A stretch of DNA of 64,000 nucleotides from Flavobacteriales bacterium UBA1494 (GTDB lineage: Bacteria; Bacteroidota; Bacteroidia; Flavobacteriales_E; Vicingaceae). Position numbers and translations under genes: made by a program. Below are positions 35,755 to 43,561 of this stretch, one piece after another (positions within the stretch are counted from its first letter, which is position 1; each line of letters begins with the position of its first letter). Where the stretch lies: NCBI GenBank assembly GCA_905182175.1, contig CAJJAT010000009.1:107607-171606 (forward strand), given 5' to 3'. The notes under the pieces are model-generated. The model made no database searches. It saw only the letters and a program-made list of their open reading frames with translations, and was not told the origin of the DNA.

Positions 35755-37085
35755 TATTCAGATAAGGGGATCAACCAGTTTTTAGCGTTAAAATTACCTT
35801 TATTGTACAAATCTACAGTTTGGTCAATAAAGAGCTGACTACGCCTTCCGTTTAACGAGATTCTACTGTAAACATAAATTTCTGGGGCATAGCCTAATTG
35901 ACTCTCTTGTAATCTTCCAATGTGTTTGGCAAACTGTAAAATCATGTCTGGTTGACTGCGCAATTGTTGCTGTTGAAATGCCGTTAGGTAGTTGTTGAGG
36001 TCTACCTGTTTTTGCAGGTTTAGCTTCGGGTCTTTTGAAATAAAGGTGGTGTATCCATTTTTTTCCATCAGCATAACGCGCCAGCTGAAACGATAGCCGT
36101 CTTCGTTCCAAAATAAATTACCCGGGTGTTGCAGGTGGCGCAGAGGTAAATAGAGTTGAATGATAAGGTAACCGATTAACACAATCGGTATAAAAGCCGT
36201 TCTTTTTCTTGTTGAATAACTCCGTGTTGTAGATGCATTTAAAGGAAGGAAAGTCAATAATTTTTGATGCCAGTTTGCTGAGAAAAATATGACGGTTGAC
36301 ACGATCATGATGTATGGGAACATGCCAATCCGTGGAAACAAAATACCTGTAAGAATGTGAAAAATGAGAACAAGGAGGTACGCTAAAGGCCTAGCTCGTT
36401 TAAACCAAAGAAAAATCCATATAAATAAATCGTAAAGGCATCCAGCCCAACTAAATAAAAAAGCAACTTCTTTTAAATACAACCATTTTCCAATAATTGG
36501 GACTGAATACCTTCCCGGTAACCAGGTCGCTAGCGGTTGTGCTTCTACTAACCAATCTGCATTTACTTTTGCTAGGCCTGCAAAAAAGTAGACCATTGAT
36601 AGTTGTACTTTAAAAATAAGGACACACCAATTGTCGCAAACTGGTTTTTTAATTTTCGGAAAAATAAATGAATCAATAGAATAACTGCGATGTGCAGGAA
36701 CCAAAACCATCCAAAATACTAAGGTACTAACAAGGTAGTAGTGGTTGAGGTAATAGGTTTTGTCGATTAGCTCAACGTAGGTAAAGAGCACAAAGAACAA
36801 AGCTGTGCTTACTCTGTAGAACAAACCAAAAATCATAAAAAGAGAACTCAACGCAAGCAGTCCGAAAATGGAGTAAATGACATTTTCTGAGGGCAACGGG
36901 AGACCTTCTATAAAAGTAAAATGATAGGTTGGAATGACGTATAACTCCTTTACCCATCCTTTGAAAATAGTGCGTACTGTGCTATAAAACAACAAGCTGC
37001 TAAATAAAATCCTGAACACAACCAATGGAGCGCTCGAAACTTGCTGAAAGCAGAGTTCTTTGAATTTTACGAGGGTTGTTTGCAT
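35754..37085 (-). CDS. HTTM-domain integral membrane protein (vitamin K carboxylase-like)
   Basis: This 443-residue polytopic membrane protein belongs to the horizontally transferred transmembrane (HTTM) group related to vitamin K-dependent gamma-carboxylase. Recognisable stretches include LVVFRILFSSLLFYSTVR, LIDKTYYLNHYYLVST, VQLSMVYFFAGLAKVNADWL and FHILTGILFPRIGMFPYIM, followed by a C-terminal soluble part of ~130 residues. Its biochemical activity in bacteria is unknown. Its fixed place between imelysin and the TonB receptor suggests a part in metal acquisition. Confidence 0.88.
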   Translation of the reverse strand: MQTTLVKFKELCFQQVSSAPLVVFRILFSSLLFYSTVRTIFKGWVKELYVIPTYHFTFIEGLPLPSENVIYSIFGLLALSSLFMIFGLFYRVSTALFFVLFTYVELIDKTYYLNHYYLVSTLVFWMVLVPAHRSYSIDSFIFPKIKKPVCDNWCVLIFKVQLSMVYFFAGLAKVNADWLVEAQPLATWLPGRYSVPIIGKWLYLKEVAFLFSWAGCLYDLFIWIFLWFKRARPLAYLLVLIFHILTGILFPRIGMFPYIMIVSTVIFFSANWHQKLLTFLPLNASTTRSYSTRKRTAFIPIVLIGYLIIQLYLPLRHLQHPGNLFWNEDGYRFSWRVMLMEKNGYTTFISKDPKLNLQKQVDLNNYLTAFQQQQLRSQPDMILQFAKHIGRLQESQLGYAPEIYVYSRISLNGRRSQLFIDQTVDLYNKGNFNAKNWLIPLSE

Positions 37086-37097
37086 AATAAATAATAA

Positions 37098-37125
37098 AAG
37101 AGGTACTAAATGAATAGCACCTCTT
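37098..37125 (-). terminator. Internal hairpin between imelysin and HTTM genes
   Basis: On the minus strand AAGAGGTGCTA pairs with TAGTACCTCTT (one G-U pair) around a 6-nt loop, followed by TTTATTATT. It sits inside the otherwise tight operon and could terminate part of the transcripts, giving more lipoprotein than receptor. Confidence 0.6.
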
Positions 37126-37155
37126 ACTTATAAAGTGAATGTTACAATATCGTAA

Positions 37156-38286
37156 TTAATCTCCATCATTTAGTCCATCGGCATCTTGCACATTTAGCAA
37201 GGGCAATAAATCAGATTTATAAATTGTGACCAACGCTTGAATATTGTTGTAGAGTTCTGGATTTCCGCTAATAGAACTTCGCTCATTTATCTGAGTATAA
37301 ATGGTAGTAAAAAGGTTTTTAATGTCCTGGTCTACTGCAGCTTGATTTCTGATAATAAGCATGTCATCGTAACCGGTTCCATTTACTTGTAAGGAACTTT
37401 CACCTAAGTAAAAGTCTTCCATTTCTTCTATAGCTGCCTTCACTAATTCTAAGGTAAAATCTTCGTTTCCGGCGGCAAGTGATTGATGATATCCTTCAAT
37501 TTTGGTGGCATCGGCAGCAATAGGAGAATCATTTGGTCCTAGTTTGCCTATGGGAATACCTACTTTGTTCTCACGAATATGATCTTCGTAATACACCAAA
37601 CTTTCGTTCAGCTGTGTACTTATTGAGCTACCTAAGGCAGTTCCAGCATTTGAAACAAAATTGGTTTTTAAATTACCGCTCCACTGTGCTACTAGGTCGT
37701 CCGCTTTAGATTTCATACTTGTTACTAGGGCAGAAAGATAGTCGATTCGATTGCCGTCTGCATTAAAATAAGTGACACCATCTGAGGCATGGTACAACAG
37801 ATAATCTAATGCTGGAAAACCATTGGCTCTCATTTGTGCCGTAGTTCCAAAATTGAATGATCTGTTTGAAACGAGGTTGTTCAATACCGTTGAATCTACA
37901 GGATACAAGTTGGTATTTTCAACCAATCCTGAATTTGCTGTTGCATAATAGTTGTGAACAGCAACTGCTTGGTAGGCAAGGTAAGCTTCTTTATATGCAT
38001 TGCGAGTAGCGGTTAGATTAACAGCATCAATTGATGCTGTTAATCCGTTTACCGCACTAACAAAAGCGGTCATTTTATTTTGGTATGTTACCATTGTTGG
38101 AATGATAACGTCGTTTATTTGGTTGGTCAGAAGGTCGGTGAAATCGGTTTCAGAAGGTTGATTCTGTCCTTCGCCCGTAACCACTGAGTCTTCATCTTCT
38201 GTGCAAGACGATAAACTTAATGTTGCCATTACTGCGAAGCTCATTGCGCCTAAGACAAACGTATTTTTAGTGTTTCCTCTAATCAT
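37156..38286 (-). CDS. Imelysin-family lipoprotein
   Basis: This 376-residue exported protein has a lipobox (LSLSSC) and the imelysin/insulin-cleaving-peptidase fold. It contains the NGFPALDYLLY segment typical of the family and the helical repeat AYKEAYLAYQAVAVHNYY. Imelysin relatives such as EfeO work with iron importers and bind metal rather than cleave peptides. It is 17 bp from the DUF4856 lipoprotein and is followed by a hairpin. It is probably an outer membrane-anchored iron-binding component of the locus. Confidence 0.92.
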   Translation of the reverse strand: MIRGNTKNTFVLGAMSFAVMATLSLSSCTEDEDSVVTGEGQNQPSETDFTDLLTNQINDVIIPTMVTYQNKMTAFVSAVNGLTASIDAVNLTATRNAYKEAYLAYQAVAVHNYYATANSGLVENTNLYPVDSTVLNNLVSNRSFNFGTTAQMRANGFPALDYLLYHASDGVTYFNADGNRIDYLSALVTSMKSKADDLVAQWSGNLKTNFVSNAGTALGSSISTQLNESLVYYEDHIRENKVGIPIGKLGPNDSPIAADATKIEGYHQSLAAGNEDFTLELVKAAIEEMEDFYLGESSLQVNGTGYDDMLIIRNQAAVDQDIKNLFTTIYTQINERSSISGNPELYNNIQALVTIYKSDLLPLLNVQDADGLNDGD

Positions 38287-38303
38287 GTTTGTTGTTTTTA
38301 CAA

Positions 38304-39608
38304 TTAAAACTGTATTGCTCCAAATCCTGGATAAGCTTGGTTTAATACACTTTTAGCACTCTCCATTTGTGCAGCTGTCACATTCCATAAGTTAATTCTA
38401 TAAACACCCTCTAAAGAAGAATTGTTTGCATCCCAGCCCATTGTTTGTAAAGCTGTATGAGCTTGCGTTGCACTTAGTCTGCCTTCAGAATTAAACGAAA
38501 GAGCATAGATAAAGGCTAGTGCTTCAGATAGGTGGTGAATTTTATCTGCATCGGTAACATCTGCTATCGCATCATTTAAATAATCATAAGCCGCTGTAGC
38601 CAAGCCAATTTCTGTGTATAATTTAATGTCAGCTACAGCCGCATTGAAATACGTTTCGTTGGTGGTCTCATTACTTGGTCCAAAACCTTCGCCGGCTTTT
38701 AATACTGAACGTCCAAAAATAAGAGCATCCATTAATTTTTGAGAGGGATTTACACCGTAAACTGCTTCAATTTCGTTGCTATAATCGTACGTGTAATTGG
38801 CAATAAACTTGCCATCGCCATTGCTTGTGTTTGCGCTATTTGGGTAGGTATCGGGGTTTACTGCTAAATAACCAAAAGCCTCATCAAATGCATGTTGTCT
38901 TGCAGTTCCTTCTGTGGCATAATCAGCGCCTGCTGCGGTTTCATTGTTTCCCGAAGGGTTTAAATTTCCTGCCTGAACGGGTCTCAAATAATCATCAACT
39001 ATTTGGTCATATAGCAATGCTCCGTACAATCCTTTTTCTAGCAATTGAATGTATTCTAATCCGTTTGCACTTACATGCCTCTTCTTGCTTCCGGTAGTAA
39101 TCATTCCTGCTTTTCCGTTCATAGCTGTAATTGCAAAGTTAGCTCGGCTAGAAAGTGATAAACTATCTGCTAATTCTGCAAAACGATCGGCAACAGATGT
39201 ATTTCCATTGTCGAAGTTTAGCTCGTCAATTTTGGTTCTAAGGTTTGAGTTCCCTTTTGCATCTGTACTTTCAAACTGATCTAAACCTGTATTTGCAAGT
39301 GCTTCCCTAAGGTTCCAATAGATAGGCTCGTTTCTACTAGAATCAACAATTTCTTGTAATTGTGCTACTCTTCTTATTTGGCCTGTATATGCTGCAGGTG
39401 CAAAAGCCCCTGTAATGTCATATGTCGTAGGTTGCACAAAAGTACCTAGGTTTATTGAACTTAACTTTTCTACTTGGCTAGCAGTAAAGTTATCTACAAC
39501 TGCAGTTACAGGCGTTATTGCGTCCTCTTCGTCGTCTGTACAAGAGGATAAACTGGTAACCAATCCAAGTCCGATTAGGGAAATAGCTTTAAATGTTGAT
39601 TTTTTCAT
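38304..39608 (-). CDS. DUF4856-family lipoprotein
   Basis: This 434-residue lipoprotein (lipobox SLSSC near residue 22) matches the DUF4856 family, with the typical LEYIQLLEKGLYGALLYDQ, HAFDEAFGYLAVN and SEALAFIYALSFN helices. In Bacteroidota the family accompanies imelysin and HTTM genes and is taken to act in iron acquisition. It is the first gene of the operon. A 19-bp palindrome related to the one before the second receptor operon lies 14 bp upstream of its start. Confidence 0.92.
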   Translation of the reverse strand: MKKSTFKAISLIGLGLVTSLSSCTDDEEDAITPVTAVVDNFTASQVEKLSSINLGTFVQPTTYDITGAFAPAAYTGQIRRVAQLQEIVDSSRNEPIYWNLREALANTGLDQFESTDAKGNSNLRTKIDELNFDNGNTSVADRFAELADSLSLSSRANFAITAMNGKAGMITTGSKKRHVSANGLEYIQLLEKGLYGALLYDQIVDDYLRPVQAGNLNPSGNNETAAGADYATEGTARQHAFDEAFGYLAVNPDTYPNSANTSNGDGKFIANYTYDYSNEIEAVYGVNPSQKLMDALIFGRSVLKAGEGFGPSNETTNETYFNAAVADIKLYTEIGLATAAYDYLNDAIADVTDADKIHHLSEALAFIYALSFNSEGRLSATQAHTALQTMGWDANNSSLEGVYRINLWNVTAAQMESAKSVLNQAYPGFGAIQF

Positions 39609-39621
39609 ATTCCTTATTTTT

Positions 39622-39640
39622 ATTTAGACTAAATCTAAAT
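39622..39640. promoter_or_regulatory. Metal-repressor-like palindrome before the DUF4856-imelysin operon
   Basis: ATTTAGA and TCTAAAT flank a 5-bp centre (CTAAA). The arms match those of the palindrome at 40454-40479. The site lies in the minus-strand leader or promoter. The symmetry is like DtxR/MntR or Fur sites, but the family cannot be assigned from sequence alone. Confidence 0.55.
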
Positions 39641-39739
39641 AGCGTTTATTTTGAACCGCAAATTTACCTCCAAAGTTCTCTGTGTTCAATACCACGGAGA
39701 GGGTATTTTGTATGAAATTTTAGTTAAGGGATTGTAAAA

Positions 39740-39754
39740 TGCATTATTAATGCA
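39740..39754. promoter_or_regulatory. 15-bp palindrome in the divergent ferritin promoter region
   Basis: TGCATTA and TAATGCA flank a single T, with A-rich and T-rich sides. It lies 92 bp upstream of the ferritin start and 131 bp from the opposite gene. It could be an operator for ferritin. Confidence 0.3.
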
Positions 39755-39845
39755 CTTTTATTCAACTATATTTATGTTAATCTCCGTTAAAAACGGATAA
39801 ATCGGGAAGCTTTTCGATTAATTTAGGAGTTCAAAAAAAGACAAT

Positions 39846-40346
39846 ATGTTATCAAAGAATATAGAACAACTCTTACAAGATCAGGTAAAAAAGGAAGCTT
39901 CCTCATCCCAAACGTATTTAGCCATGGCTTGCTGGGCAGACACTAAAGGCTTTGAAGGGGCTGCAGATTTTTTATACGCTCACTCTGACGAGGAGCGAGA
40001 ACACATGTTAAAGCTGATTAAATTCTTGAATGAAAGAGGAAGTCAAGCAACTGTGGCCGCTTTAGATGCACCAAAGAAAGACTTTAATAGTTTGATGGAA
40101 GTTTTCAAAAGTATTTTGGAGCACGAGATTGTCGTTACAGAAAGCATCAACAACATAATAACGAATTGTTTAGCGGGGAACGATCACTTGACAAACAATT
40201 TCATGCAGTGGTACATGAATGAGCAAATGGAAGAAGAGCAATTGGCTCGTTCAATCATCGATAAGTTAGAAATGATTGGGAGTGATACTGGAAGTCTTTA
40301 CCTTTTTGATAAGGAGTTAGCAGGTTTAGCGAGCGCTGAGCACTAA
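39846..40346 (+). CDS. ftnA: Ferritin (FtnA type)
   Basis: This 166-residue non-haem ferritin forms a 24-mer iron store. All ferroxidase-centre residues are present at E. coli FtnA numbering: Glu17, Glu50, His53, Glu94, Gln127 and Glu130. The protein therefore should oxidise and store Fe(II). It stands alone between two receptor operons that share a putative metal-responsive palindrome, and is followed by its own terminator. It lacks that palindrome, as expected for a gene regulated oppositely to uptake. Confidence 0.95.
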   Translation: MLSKNIEQLLQDQVKKEASSSQTYLAMACWADTKGFEGAADFLYAHSDEEREHMLKLIKFLNERGSQATVAALDAPKKDFNSLMEVFKSILEHEIVVTESINNIITNCLAGNDHLTNNFMQWYMNEQMEEEQLARSIIDKLEMIGSDTGSLYLFDKELAGLASAEH

Positions 40347-40367
40347 GTATTAAATAATTTAAAATAT

Positions 40368-40406
40368 AAAATGCTGCATTAGGGTTAAAACTTGATGCAG
40401 CATTTT
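40368..40406 (+). terminator. Terminator of the ferritin gene
   Basis: AAAATGCTGCAT pairs perfectly with ATGCAGCATTTT around a 15-nt loop and runs into a T tract, beginning 22 bases after the ferritin stop. Confidence 0.85.
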
Positions 40407-40453
40407 TTGTTTGCTAGAGTATTAGTTTATTTTTCTAAAAAAGTTATCTAAAT

Positions 40454-40486
40454 AAATTTTTAGACTAATCTAAAAATTTATATTTG
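40454..40486 (+). promoter_or_regulatory. 26-bp palindrome overlapping the promoter of the second TonB-receptor operon
   Basis: A perfect 11-4-11 palindrome spans 40454-40479 (left arm AAATTTTTAGA, centre CTAA). It ends on the first base of TATATTTG (40479-40486), an exact Bacteroidota -7 element. A bound repressor would cover the region between the -33 and -7 elements. The core TTTAGAcTAA-TCTAAA is shared with 39622-39640. Confidence 0.65.
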
Positions 40487-40506
40487 TGGCTCTAAAAAGC
40501 ACAAAC

Positions 40507-42798
40507 ATGAAATCATTAAAAAATAGCCTTTTTACATTTTTATTTATTTCCACCTCAGTTTTATCCGTTGCACAAACGTCCACGGTAAAAGGAACTGTTA
40601 CTTTTTCAGACAAAAAAAATGCTGAATTTGTAAATATTTATGTTCGGGGAACAAGCATTGGGACAACCTCTAAAAAAGACGGATCTTTTGAATTGGAGAA
40701 TGTTCCTGTCGGGAAACAAATTATAGTAGCCTCATTTATTGGGTTCGAAAAACAGAAGAAAGTACTTGATGTAAAAGAAAATGAAGTTTACAATTTAAAC
40801 TTTGTACTCAAAGAAGAAACAAACATCATGAACGATGTGGTCGTAACTGGTACCATGAAGGAATTATCTAAGCTGAATAGTCCGGTTCCTGTTGAGGTGT
40901 ATTCTGCTCGGTACTTTGAGAACAATAAGGCTCCTTCCGTTTTTGAAGCGTTACAAAATGTTAATGGTGTTCGCCCGCAGTTGAATTGCAGTGTATGTAA
41001 CACCGGCGATATTCACATTAATGGCTTGGAAGGGCCATACACTATGGTTTTAATTGACGGGATGCCAATTGTTAGTGGACTTTCTACTGTTTACGGCTTA
41101 ACTGGAATTCCTGCTTCATTAATTGAGAGAGTGGAGATTGTAAAAGGTCCCGCTTCAACTTTATATGGTTCTGAAGCCGTTGGTGGGTTAATTAACGTTA
41201 TTACAAAAAAGCCGATAAATGCTCCGCTTTTTGCAGCCGATGTATTTACAACCTCTTGGGGCGAAGTAAATGTCGATGTCGCAACGAAATATAAAATGGG
41301 AAAAAAAGTCAATGCCCTTTTAGGGGTGAACTACTTTAATTACAACAACCCTATTGATGTCAATGACGACGGTTTTACGGACATTACCTTACAGGATCGT
41401 ATTTCGGTTTTCAATAAATTCTCGTTCGACAGAAAAAGCAAGAAAGAGTTTAACGTTGGTATGCGTTATGTTTATGAAGACCGTTGGGGAGGAGAAATGA
41501 ATTGGACCCCTGAATTTAGGGGGGGTGATTCCGTATATGGAGAAAGTATTTATACGAGCCGTTGGGAGTTGTTCGGAAACTACCAGTTACCGACCAAAGA
41601 GGATCTTAATTTTCAATTTAGTGCGAACAGCCATCTTCAAAATTCAGTTTACGGAGAGACTGTTTATAACGCTGATCAGCGCATTGGATTTGGTCAGTTA
41701 ACGTGGAACAAAAAGCTTTTTACATCTCATGACTTTTTGGTGGGCGCAGCTTATCGTTATACTTATTATGACGACAATACACCGGCTACCCTTAGTGCTG
41801 ACAGTTTAAATAATCAGCCTCAAAACATTCATTTACCAGGGGTTTTCCTGCAAGATCAAATTACAATAAACGAGTTTAACACACTACTTTTAGGTGTTCG
41901 GGCAGACTACAATAGTATTCATGGGAATATATTTTCGCCAAGAATTAACTACAAATGGAATACAAAAGATAACAAAACGGTTGTTCGATTGAGTTTAGGG
42001 AATGGTTTTAGAGTTGCCAATGTTTTCACTGAAGATCATGCAGCTTTAACAGGAGCGAGAGAAGTCGTTTTTGAAGAAGAATTAAATCCTGAAACGTCGA
42101 GAAATGTAAACTTAAATGTTGTTAAAAGGATTTACTCGAAAAATGAAAACTCCGTTTCGTTAGACGGGTCTGTGTTTTACACACAATTTGATAACAGAAT
42201 AGTGCCTGATTATGAAACCAATCCAAATCAAATTATTTATAGCAATTTAGATGGTTCTGCTGTTTCGCAAGGGGTTTCGCTAAACGTAGACGCAACGTTA
42301 CAAAATGGATTAAAAATTATGGGTGGTGCCACATTAATGGACGTAACTGTAACTGAAGACGGGGAAGAACGCAGACAATTATTAACAGAAAAATTCACTG
42401 CTGTTTGGAACACAGAATATACTATTTTGCCACTAAAGCTGAGGTTAAATTATACGGGAAATGTGTACAGCCCGATGCGTTTACCATTATTAGGGGAGTT
42501 GGATGATCGAGCAGGGTTTTCGCCTTGGTTTAGCATTCAAAATATTCAGTTAACCCGACCTTTTGGCAAGAACTGGGAGCTGTATGTAGCAGTAAAAAAT
42601 ATTTTGAATTTTACGCCTGCAAGAAACAGTATTGCACGGTCGTTTGATCCGTTTGACAAAAACGTGGATTTTAATGCAGATGGCAGTGTTAATTCTACAG
42701 AAGAAAACCCTAACGCACTAACGTTTGACCCTACTTATGTGTATGCAGCCAATCAGGGAATAAGAGGTTTAATTGGCGTTAGATTTACCGTAAAGTAG
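40507..42798 (+). CDS. TonB-dependent receptor with CarboxypepD-like domain
   Basis: This 763-residue outer membrane receptor starts at ATG 40507, giving the signal peptide MKSLKNSLFTFLFISTSVLS; the longer frame from 40486 begins inside the -7 element and is excluded. A CarboxypepD-like domain (about 25-105) precedes the plug, which has a Cys pair in QLNCSVCNTGDIHINGLEG and the conserved VEIVKGPASTLYGSEAVGGLINVITKKP. The barrel ends in GVRFTVK. The ligand is unknown; the nearby ferritin and the operator suggest iron, a siderophore or haem. It is followed after one base by a thioredoxin-like gene. Confidence 0.92.
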   Translation: MKSLKNSLFTFLFISTSVLSVAQTSTVKGTVTFSDKKNAEFVNIYVRGTSIGTTSKKDGSFELENVPVGKQIIVASFIGFEKQKKVLDVKENEVYNLNFVLKEETNIMNDVVVTGTMKELSKLNSPVPVEVYSARYFENNKAPSVFEALQNVNGVRPQLNCSVCNTGDIHINGLEGPYTMVLIDGMPIVSGLSTVYGLTGIPASLIERVEIVKGPASTLYGSEAVGGLINVITKKPINAPLFAADVFTTSWGEVNVDVATKYKMGKKVNALLGVNYFNYNNPIDVNDDGFTDITLQDRISVFNKFSFDRKSKKEFNVGMRYVYEDRWGGEMNWTPEFRGGDSVYGESIYTSRWELFGNYQLPTKEDLNFQFSANSHLQNSVYGETVYNADQRIGFGQLTWNKKLFTSHDFLVGAAYRYTYYDDNTPATLSADSLNNQPQNIHLPGVFLQDQITINEFNTLLLGVRADYNSIHGNIFSPRINYKWNTKDNKTVVRLSLGNGFRVANVFTEDHAALTGAREVVFEEELNPETSRNVNLNVVKRIYSKNENSVSLDGSVFYTQFDNRIVPDYETNPNQIIYSNLDGSAVSQGVSLNVDATLQNGLKIMGGATLMDVTVTEDGEERRQLLTEKFTAVWNTEYTILPLKLRLNYTGNVYSPMRLPLLGELDDRAGFSPWFSIQNIQLTRPFGKNWELYVAVKNILNFTPARNSIARSFDPFDKNVDFNADGSVNSTEENPNALTFDPTYVYAANQGIRGLIGVRFTVK

Positions 42799-42799
42799 C

Positions 42800-43276
42800 A
42801 TGAAGAAGTTTTTCCTAGGAGCAGTTTTCATTGCCATGTTGAACCTCGCTTCTGCACAAAAGAATACTGGGGTTAATTGGCTAAGTGCAGAAGAACTGGA
42901 GCAGAGCTATTACCGAGAACCTAAGGCCATTCTAATTTTTTTAACAACGAGTTGGTGTAAGATTTGCAAAATGCAGAAGAACACTACTTTTGCAAATGAT
43001 TCGGTAATCCGTTGGATGAATAAAACTGTTTATGCATTTAAACTGGATGCGGAAAGTAAAGATTCGCTTTCTTTTTTTAATCGAATCTATACGTTTAATA
43101 CCGCTGAAAAATTCCATGATTTAGCCTTGTATTTTGGTAAAAACAACAAGCAAATCGTGTTTCCTTCCACGGTGCTTTTGGACAACAAGCTTCAAATTTG
43201 GTTTAGAAAGACAGCTTTGATCAATTCTACTGAGATGATCGAAATCTTAAAAGTGGTGGAAACAGTAAAAAATTAG
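42800..43276 (+). CDS. Secreted thioredoxin-like protein linked to the TonB receptor
   Basis: This 158-residue protein has a signal peptide (KKFFLGAVFIAMLNLASAQ) and a thioredoxin fold with the redox motif in TTSWCKICKMQ (CxxC), FKLDAESKDSL and a cis-Pro region in VFPSTVLLDN. It should work in the periplasm as a thiol-disulfide reductase. It starts one base after the receptor stops, so it is in the receptor operon and might reduce the Cys pair in the receptor plug or maintain a cytochrome partner. A remnant of a second copy of its C-terminus lies at 46082-46195. Confidence 0.88.
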   Translation: MKKFFLGAVFIAMLNLASAQKNTGVNWLSAEELEQSYYREPKAILIFLTTSWCKICKMQKNTTFANDSVIRWMNKTVYAFKLDAESKDSLSFFNRIYTFNTAEKFHDLALYFGKNNKQIVFPSTVLLDNKLQIWFRKTALINSTEMIEILKVVETVKN

Positions 43277-43460
43277 CTCCTGCTTGCAAGTTTAGGGCAC
43301 TTTTCATCGAGTTCAAAAATTGCAAAGCAATAACCTCTTTAGCGAAAAGTGCGCTGCTTTGTGAGTGGTTGAGGAGCTCCAATAGGGTTTTGTCAAACGC
43401 ATCTTTACCCCTTATATTAACCGTTGAGGATAAAGTATGATTTTTACGTTTTTTTTGCAA
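43227..43460 (-). CDS. Possible small hypothetical protein convergent with the thioredoxin gene
   Basis: A 77-codon minus-strand frame encodes KDAFDKTLLELLNHSQSSAL and a following amphipathic stretch that looks protein-like. No family is recognised. The last 16 codons lie opposite the end of the thioredoxin gene. It may be a small gene, a remnant or chance; confidence is low. Confidence 0.25.
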   Translation of the reverse strand: MQKKRKNHTLSSTVNIRGKDAFDKTLLELLNHSQSSALFAKEVIALQFLNSMKSALNLQAGANFLLFPPLLRFRSSQ

Positions 43461-43561
43461 TTTGGATTAGTTTCAATTTGGCTAATAAGTAACTCATTAT
43501 TATAAGTTTGCCTTTTTTACGCTAAGTGAAAAAGGCTTATGTTTAACGTAAAATATTTACA

